A stretch of 64,000 nt of DNA from NCBI GenBank assembly GCA_002946415.1, contig NJPS01000070.1, forward strand, positions 468,054 to 532,053. The letters are read 5' to 3'. Below the pieces are notes generated by a model that saw nothing but the letters and a program-made list of their open reading frames with translations, had not been told where the DNA came from and searched no databases. Shown in pieces: positions 58,161 to 64,000 of this stretch (positions within the stretch are counted from its first letter, which is position 1; the number at the start of each line of letters is the position of its first letter). The position numbers and the translations under genes are program-made. Source of the DNA: Rutstroemia sp. NJR-2017a BVV2 (taxonomy: Eukaryota > Ascomycota > Leotiomycetes > Helotiales > Rutstroemiaceae).

Positions 58161-58680
58161 CTTGATGTAAGGGCTTATCTTCTCGCCTCTACTATCCCTT
58201 CCCAGTCGTTGTAGGAAATACCTACAGAATATGATCAAATCCAGTATCGGCTATAAGATACTGCTGAATATAAACTAATCTTTATTTAGCCTAGTGCTAA
58301 CTGATGTCCCTAGCGCTGTCTCCCTTGCGATTCTAAACTTTCTTATCTCTAAAAGTTAGTATTCCCAACACCAAAGCGGATCTAAACCAACTCCTTCTAT
58401 GTTTCTTGAATAGGCTAGTCTTAGGATACTGTATTTCACGAATTGACAAAAATGGTAATAGTTGCCGCTGCTATATTTTATCCCAAACTCTAGCGTATTC
58501 ATTACCTACCATCCCCCATCTGGCGCTGTATCTCTGACTCTTCTACTCGTCTTCTGTCCATCAACCACAGCGGTAATATAAACCCACCTGCTACCCCTCC
58601 TCCTTCCAGTCGATATAGCTCCGTATCAAGCAAAGCGGCCTCAAGGGAAACGGCCTCAAGGTATCAAGAAAGAACGACTA
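58161..58680. other. Upstream region of the DUF7924 gene
   Basis: No gene defined. Coding-like sequence with the downstream frame appears from about 58605 (VDIAPYQAKRPQGK) and ends at the TAG at 58681, so lost 5' coding sequence may lie here. Confidence 0.4.
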
Positions 58681-58683
58681 TAG

Positions 58684-60306
58684 TTATCTTCTCGTAAGAA
58701 CGCACGCCTAGAAAAGATACAGCGGCCCCAAGAACGAATTGTATCCAAAGACAGGAATATCGAACCAAAGTACTCACTTCCCTCCCCAACCAGCAACACT
58801 CCCGGTAAAGAGGCATGCCACTCTCCTCCTGCCTACTATGCTATAAAGCTAACCCAAGTCAAGTTTCCACAGACTAAGAATCGAAAACGAAAACGATCGC
58901 AAGAAGATGAAGCCGCCCTTCCTTCTACTGCCACTCCCTCTCAAAAGCGACTGCGGACGTCCCTGCTACGATCTCCTAACCAGGAAACAATCAGCGAGAA
59001 CACAGCGGTTGGTATCAGTGGTAAGGAGATAAACCCACTTGAATACTGGAGGAAGGAACTCCGTTGGCCCAAGGAATACTTTGAACCGGAGAGCAATATG
59101 AATCATCTGCTTGCGAGGAAGAAATCTTCGTCATCTTTTCGTGGCAAACAATCGGAAGCTGGCTCTGCCGCACCTAGCTCTACCACACCTAGCGATCAAA
59201 AGCCGAGGGAAGCAAAAAGCTTACCTTATGCGCGTCCGAGCTATGAGACGGTCCTTGCAACAAAGGGTAGCTTTATAGGCAAATTCGAATTGGGTATCAC
59301 AGATGAAAGCAAAAGACTCTGTCGAACTTTACTTGAGGCCGAACAATCAGTCCCTCAAGAAACCCTATTTCGTGACGATCTGTTTGAGGAAACTTGCGAG
59401 ACTGTACGAGCAAGAAATGAAGCTATGGTTGTTCGAGACATTTCCCTACTGATATATCCGTCCGCCCAAGTCTTAAGGATATATGGTACCAAACATCTCA
59501 AGCCTTTGAATGAAAGTGTCAATGAAGGCTGGAATAGCGCTATACCTTTCTACGGTCCTCGCCCACAGCCTGATTATTCTGTGGGATTCGGACGATCTGC
59601 GTTTACGGACGATCAACTCGAAAAACTTAGGCCTTTCGTCGGCGAGGTTACAGATATTTTTACCTCCTATTTCATGGCTACCTGGCAGACGTATTTCCCG
59701 TTTCTTACGTGCGAGGTCAAGTGTGGCGCCGCGGCACTTGATATCGCCGATCGACAGAATGCTTATAGTATGATACTTGCGGTGAGAGGTACAGTTGAAC
59801 TTTTCAGGCTTGTAAAACGCGAAAAGGAGCTTTATCGGGAGATACTTGCCTTCTCAATCTCGCACGATCACCGCACGGTGAGAATCTACGGTCATTATCC
59901 TGTGATCGATGGAAAAAAGACCACCTTCTACCGCTATCCGATCCGTGAGTTCAGCTTCACGGAACTGGATGGCAAAGAGAAATGGACAGTATATAAATTT
60001 ACCAAGAATGTTTACGATATATGGATGCCGACTTACTTGAAGAGAATCTGTTCAGTTATCGATAACTTGCTGCCCGATCTAGATTTTGAGGTCTCACAGC
60101 AATCCGAGCTAGGGGAGTCTGGACTTTCACAAGGGTTCGAAAGCCACTATCTGTCTGACCAAACAAGTCATGATGCTGTGTCTCTAAGGGAAGCTGGTAG
60201 TCAATCAAGCCCCGTTGGTTCACGAGATGTTCCCACCGATACTTCCCTATCTCAGAGGACTGAGGGGGGAGAATTCAAAAAACCGAAAAAAAGAGCTCGA
60301 TCTTGA
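58684..60306 (+). CDS. DUF7924-type protein, 5' part interrupted
   Basis: From the first ATG after the stop (59098) the frame gives 402 residues to TGA at 60304. The same frame is open back to 58684, with coding-like basic sequence (NRKRKRSQEDE, then INPLEYWRKELRWPKEYFEP), and is closed by TAG at 58681-58683, possibly CAG to TAG; homologues probably start earlier. The core 100-330 region has YFMATWQTYFPFLTCEVKCG followed by ALDIADRQNAYSM, then FRLVKREKEL and FTKNVYDIWMPTYLKRIC, which I recognise as the fungal DUF7924 family. The C-terminus is a Ser-rich tail ending in KKPKKRARS, a likely nuclear signal. Function is unknown; E-V-K in the core could be the ExK of a PD-(D/E)xK fold (inference). 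Confidence 0.75.
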   Translation, partial: LSSRKNARLEKIQRPQERIVSKDRNIEPKYSLPSPTSNTPGKEACHSPPAYYAIKLTQVKFPQTKNRKRKRSQEDEAALPSTATPSQKRLRTSLLRSPNQETISENTAVGISGKEINPLEYWRKELRWPKEYFEPESNMNHLLARKKSSSSFRGKQSEAGSAAPSSTTPSDQKPREAKSLPYARPSYETVLATKGSFIGKFELGITDESKRLCRTLLEAEQSVPQETLFRDDLFEETCETVRARNEAMVVRDISLLIYPSAQVLRIYGTKHLKPLNESVNEGWNSAIPFYGPRPQPDYSVGFGRSAFTDDQLEKLRPFVGEVTDIFTSYFMATWQTYFPFLTCEVKCGAAALDIADRQNAYSMILAVRGTVELFRLVKREKELYREILAFSISHDHRTVRIYGHYPVIDGKKTTFYRYPIREFSFTELDGKEKWTVYKFTKNVYDIWMPTYLKRICSVIDNLLPDLDFEVSQQSELGESGLSQGFESHYLSDQTSHDAVSLREAGSQSSPVGSRDVPTDTSLSQRTEGGEFKKPKKRARS

Positions 60307-61140
60307 GGTGTATTGTTTGCTATAGGCGGTTTTTGGGAATACTGTTCGTTTGAAAGTTTGCTTGTTATATAGTTACTCCTATACTGTTATCAACTATACT
60401 GCAGGCCGGTTATCAGTATTGAGAGGCGATTTTTTGGGGGCACAAAGGGTCTAGGGAAAAACTGTACGATACAATGATACTAAGGATATCCATAATGAAT
60501 ATGCGACTTATTGTATAGTCCACAAACTGTTTCCGATACAGTACCGATGATTATTAAAGAGTTGTGAAATACGTAGATATATTTAGAATTTTCCCGGATG
60601 ATGAATTGCGGAAAGTTATGATACGAGAAGAGGATCGGTAATCGATATCGGCTCCATCAACTCTTCTCAAAAGTGATAGGATGAGTACCTAAAGTGGTAA
60701 ACAGCCAGAGGCTGTGAGATACATACTATAGGAAAAGGTGTGCTTGATAGACGGATCTTGGCACAATCACCAAGCCCATAGATAAGAAGTGTTACGAATA
60801 CTTGTCTTCTGAGTCACGTGGAAGTGGTCAGGTCTCGGGATACTAGTAGTCGTCGGGACTAATAGTATTGTCGTAGGTTTATTATTGAAAACAGGTATTC
60901 GTAGGAGCTGGAGGTCGATAGTGAACTTTAATTTAGTTTAGGCGACAAATTTCTTGTTCATATCCAGATGAACGTAACTTATCTAGAGGAGGTATATATT
61001 GAACTACTTGCAAAGAAATATCTATATCTGGAGATATTAAAGTGAGATAATGAATATATTCGCCTTTTCACTACCCGTTCTTTTAAAAGACTACAAGAAA
61101 CTCGACTTGATATAGAAGGATATATATAGAATTCTATACT
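60307..61140. other. Intergenic, no gene supported
   Basis: AT-rich to balanced DNA with no recognisable coding frame. Confidence 0.5.
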
Positions 61141-61147
61141 TTGCTAT

Positions 61148-61235
61148 TTGCTTTGAGTACTTGCTGGAACATCAGTTCGGCCATGACAAACCTACCTTGT
61201 TTCTTATAAAGAAGACCTAGATTATATCTTATACC
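61148..61235 (-). pseudogene. Single TPR unit relic
   Basis: The minus strand reads YNLGLLYKKQGRFVMAELMF then QQVLKANSK, a degenerate tetratricopeptide repeat like those of NLR 2. Upstream codons are broken. It is probably a leftover of another NLR-TPR gene. Confidence 0.45.
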
Positions 61236-61266
61236 AAAGCAGGTTTAACTACTGCAAGTGTTGCAA

Positions 61267-61305
61267 GACCCAGTGTTTGGTTTTATTTGGCCTGTAACCA
61301 AAGTA
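61267..61305. repeat. Single arm of the 54.3-kb MITE family
   Basis: GACCCAGTGTTTGGTTTTAT... through CCTGTAACCAAAGTA matches the MITE arm at 54459-54498 with a few differences. No partner arm was found nearby. Confidence 0.6.
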
Positions 61306-62442
61306 TGAAGGCTATGGAAAATCAAATCTTCGACTAAATTTTTCATCATCAATCGACATATAGAATTCTTGCAACTATCTCCTGCAGTGCACGACACCAC
61401 TTCATTTCAATCTACACTAAGATTGAAAGTCATCATTTTTTCCAGGTACCGACGAAAAGATAGGTAACTATATTTCTGAAGGTAACATTTTCCACAGGTA
61501 TATTGATATTGAGAGGTACCACAGATAGAAATATACTAGTCTCGAGTAGGAAAAAGCCGGCAAAAACCTCACAATAGTTAAGGTGGTGGCGCTCTTAGTT
61601 GCCGCCATCCTACTTAGCACATGCCTGAAAGCCATCTAGTTTTCGATGCCTACTCGCACTTGATGGCTCTATTTATAATACACATTGCATTTTTATTTCT
61701 AATTAAGCATTAACTTATTATTGCAGGAGTATAGGAGGAAACTAATGCCCGAATTTATAAATTCGGTGCGTGCAGCAGCTCTATTTGGCCTAGCACCCTA
61801 CTTCGTACCCGTTTTGGACGAACATCAGGTGCTCTTATTGGCCGAATCGAGGGCTAGCGCTGCAGGGCTAACCCAGAAGACTATAGAACCCAAAGAACTA
61901 TAGGCTGAAGAAAGAAATGTATTGATAAATGCCACCTGAACTGAACCTGTAAATATATAACGAGTAAAGTAAGATTTATAATAAAAGATCTTAGTATTGG
62001 AACAATCACATAATTGAGTATATAAATGAAAATCGAAAATGAAAATAATAAATCTTTTTTTCTTTTTATTTTCTTTTTTTTAGAAATAATAATAATATTT
62101 ATTCTTTATATAATTTATCTTTAAAGATTTATTTAATATAATCTAATTATATTATATTATTATCTGGGTACAACGGTTTGGTCCTCCAAATACAGGTGGT
62201 TACCTTCTGAGCCTAAGGTCCCTTGGTCGCCACATAACCTGGTCATAACAACCCTCCGATAGGAATGCCAATAGCATTTCACATGGCGTTTAACTAGATA
62301 GCATCCTCCCCTCAATTTACTGGTCATTCTCCTTTGACTCTCTCCCTCATATATCCCCAAAGCAGGCTACCTCTGAGGAAGGTAAAACCCTTCTACTTCG
62401 GCGGTGCCCAAGACCCTCGCTATGGCATAGAGGGGTTATTTT
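61306..62442. other. Intergenic, includes a short AT-rich patch
   Basis: No gene recognised. A frame at 61721-61903 (60 codons) follows an intron-like TTATTATTGCAG but has no family resemblance. A run at about 62030-62160 is almost pure A/T, like the RIP block. Confidence 0.45.
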
Positions 62443-63363
62443 TCAGGCAGTTGGCTGCGGCAAAGCTGCGCCCACGAACACCACGAGCACTGCGGCGTAT
62501 GCTGCCACTGCTGCAAGCGCAAGATCTGGCGATGCGATCGGTAAAAAAGAGATGATAACTGCAAAAATAATCACTGATGCTGATGTTGTTGCCAATGCTG
62601 TCGTTCGGCCCTGATGCAGCACCATCAACAACATCGGCGCAATTAAAGCAATCCCACCAAACAACCCCATCCAAAATCGTTCCCACCTCGCCCTAGAAGA
62701 CTTTCTTTTCAACTCTTCCCGCCTAAGGCGTTCCTTCTCTTCGTTCACTCGTCGTCGTTGCCCGCCTGGCAGGTACGTGTCATCGGGTTTTGGTACTTCT
62801 GGCAGGCAGCGACTCTCCCAGCCCATTTCTATAACTCCCTTCTCCAGCATCAATTTGTGACTCAACAGCTTTTGGAGCTGGGTACAAAAAGGTCCTTGGC
62901 AATATCTCCGTCTGTTTTGGCTGCATGCTCAACCATAAACTCCCAGTCTCGCACCGCAGAGGCTATGGCTCTATCAGTTCGATTCTGAAGTCATGCTGGA
63001 TGTTAAGATTACTGACTGTATCCGGCTAGTATTGGCTCAATCTCTGCCATGGTTTGAACGGTCAATTGATGTCGATTATCCTGAATTTGGCGGATCTTTG
63101 TGATTAGCGCTTCTTGGAGTTGGGCGAGAATCATTCGTTGCAAACCAGCGAAGTTGACCCGCCACTCGTCTGGATCCTCGTCTGGGTGGGTGTAGCTTAG
63201 CTCACGATATTCGTTGGAGAGATAGTCGAGGGTTCCTGGACATATGCTGAGCATAGTATACTCAAGGGAAAGAGAGGATTTTCAATGCCTTACGGTTCTG
63301 TGGTGCGTTCTCGAAGAGAGCTTGTGCTCGAAGGTTATCTTCATCGCGGGGATTTGTTGCCAT
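62443..63363 (-). pseudogene. DUF6594 membrane protein, broken
   Basis: Exon 1 (63363-63294) starts MATNPRDEDNLRAQALFENA and joins across a 58-bp intron to 63235. The next frame holds LDYLSNEYRELSYTHPDEDP and RMILAQLQEALITKIRQIQD. Three in-frame stops follow (TAA 63009-63011, TAA 63003-63005, TGA 62991-62993), then RTDRAIASAVRDWEFMVEHA in the same frame. A frameshift near 62868 leads into the C-terminal part (MLEKGVIEM..., YLPGG, basic stretch) with membrane segments (MGLFGGIALIAPMLLMVLH and the hydrophobic end). This order is that of fungal DUF6594 proteins, whose function is unknown. The stops fit C-to-T changes at CAA and CGA. Confidence 0.72.
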
Positions 63364-63413
63364 TTTCAATCGTGGGCGGTATGTAAATTCCCGAAAATCG
63401 ATTATGTACTTCG

Positions 63414-63756
63414 TTATATGCTCAATAAAGGTTCATTGTCATCACACTAGAAAGACTTAGCTACTATGTACGCGATACTTAGATCAATGTGCAAAAACTA
63501 CTAACATAGATAGACGATATTCATTAAAATTGCTCACCTTGGCTCGACGTCTTTTGCAGTTCACACATGCATTCTGTACAACATGTTTCGGCTTCCTCCT
63601 CCTTTTCGTACCACGAGCGAGGATTTGTACTTCGTTCTGCGGAGCGCGTGGATAAGAGCTTGTCGAGATTCCAGAGGTAAACAATTGATTCGTACTACCG
63701 TTTGCTGTGTCGCTATTACTCTGTGGCTTGTATGGGCGGAGACTTCGTAGCGGCAT
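63414..63756 (-). pseudogene. Truncated Zn2Cys6 transcription factor N-terminus
   Basis: ATG 63756 opens a 73-codon exon to 63538; a GTGAGC donor and a CTTTCTAG acceptor (exon 2 at 63446-63414) place Cys-Asp after ACVNCKRRRAK, giving the C-x2-C-x6-C half of a fungal binuclear zinc cluster at the usual intron position. The second half (x-C-x2-C) is missing and the frame ends 10 codons later. A full activator would have 400 or more residues, so this is a fragment. Confidence 0.6.
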
Positions 63757-64000
63757 TGTCCATATGACCAAGCGTTATCGATAGACTTGGGAGACGTCTT
63801 CTATCCTATGGAAGAATAAAAATTTCGAGGACAACTCGATAAATATCTGCGAATTTGTTTACCTGGTAATATATGATAGAAGAAGTAGTAGCCAGCAGGT
63901 AGATTGACCGAAGAGCTAGTGAGTGCAGATCGATCGATACCCTGAATGAAGAGGCGTTGCTAAGTTTCGTGCTCCCGAAAGCGAGCAACTGGTTCCTGTA
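63757..64000. other. Upstream region of the zinc-cluster fragment
   Basis: No gene supported; a 60-codon minus-strand frame (63988-63806) has no family resemblance. It may hold the promoter or 5' leader of the regulator. Confidence 0.4.

Noticed and set aside
57942..58238. 98-codon minus-strand frame resembling one at 41163-41414
   Set aside because: The resemblance is at the DNA level (dispersed repeat R1), with different frames in the two copies, so it is not a conserved protein.
1..64000. tRNA, rRNA and mitochondrial origin of the AT-rich part
   Set aside because: No cloverleaf or rRNA core was recognised by eye, and the AT-rich part consists of nuclear retrotransposons with RIP signatures. 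A tRNAscan or covariance search was not possible here.

Overview
This is nuclear DNA of a filamentous ascomycete. The signs are short GT-AG introns (about 45-110 bp) with CTRAC-like branch sites, fungal NOD-like receptors (NLRs), a SesB-type hydrolase, DUF6594 and DUF7924 proteins, a Tad-type LINE, and a large AT-rich block full of C-to-T decay typical of repeat-induced point mutation (RIP). I could not fix the species; the gene families fit a leotiomycete or relative, which is inference.

Positions 1-28525 are an AT-rich block made of nested, dead transposons. An old minus-strand Ty3/Gypsy copy (family A, 10087 down past position 1) is split by a younger plus-strand copy of the same family (3163-9505, 214-bp LTRs, TSD AATAC/AATAT). 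A second chromodomain Gypsy (family B, about 10.1-26.1 kb) is split by a minus-strand Copia element (12499-21211, 313-bp LTRs, TSD TATTA) and by a 2-kb LTR element (22294-24306). A Fot1/pogo-like transposase relic ends at a sharp composition boundary near 28525.

Positions 30.4-41.1 kb hold the most interesting locus: two successive cassettes with the same order and orientation. Each has a plus-strand nuclear-type protein (chromodomain in one, Myb/SANT-like in the other), then a minus-strand NLR, then a minus-strand SesB-type alpha/beta hydrolase. The NLRs carry at their N-terminus, and the hydrolases at their C-terminus, the same short Gly/Asn motif (G-[SN]-N-N-x-G-[ILM]-Q-V-G-x-x-x-G-[ST]-I). 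This is the layout of fungal effector/NLR pairs that signal by amyloid templating. The NLRs share the N-terminal exon and leader but differ downstream: NACHT plus one WD40 repeat versus NB-ARC plus five TPRs. SesB of cassette 1 looks intact; both NLRs and both nuclear genes carry stops that fit RIP (TGG to TAG, CAG/CAA to TAG/TAA); the SesB of cassette 2 is reduced to its motif-bearing tail.

From 42 to 51 kb lie a small ORF, a seven-exon orphan gene on the minus strand, an apparently intact P-loop GTPase-like gene and an Hsp70-like pseudogene. From 51 to 58 kb lie MITE-like inverted repeats, a 5'-truncated LINE with a 14-bp TSD, a minisatellite and an intact Tc1/mariner-type element. The right end holds a DUF7924 gene, a TPR relic, a broken DUF6594 gene and a truncated Zn2Cys6 regulator. 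Many stops in the gene-bearing part are RIP-like, so RIP seems to have reached duplicated genes as well as transposons.
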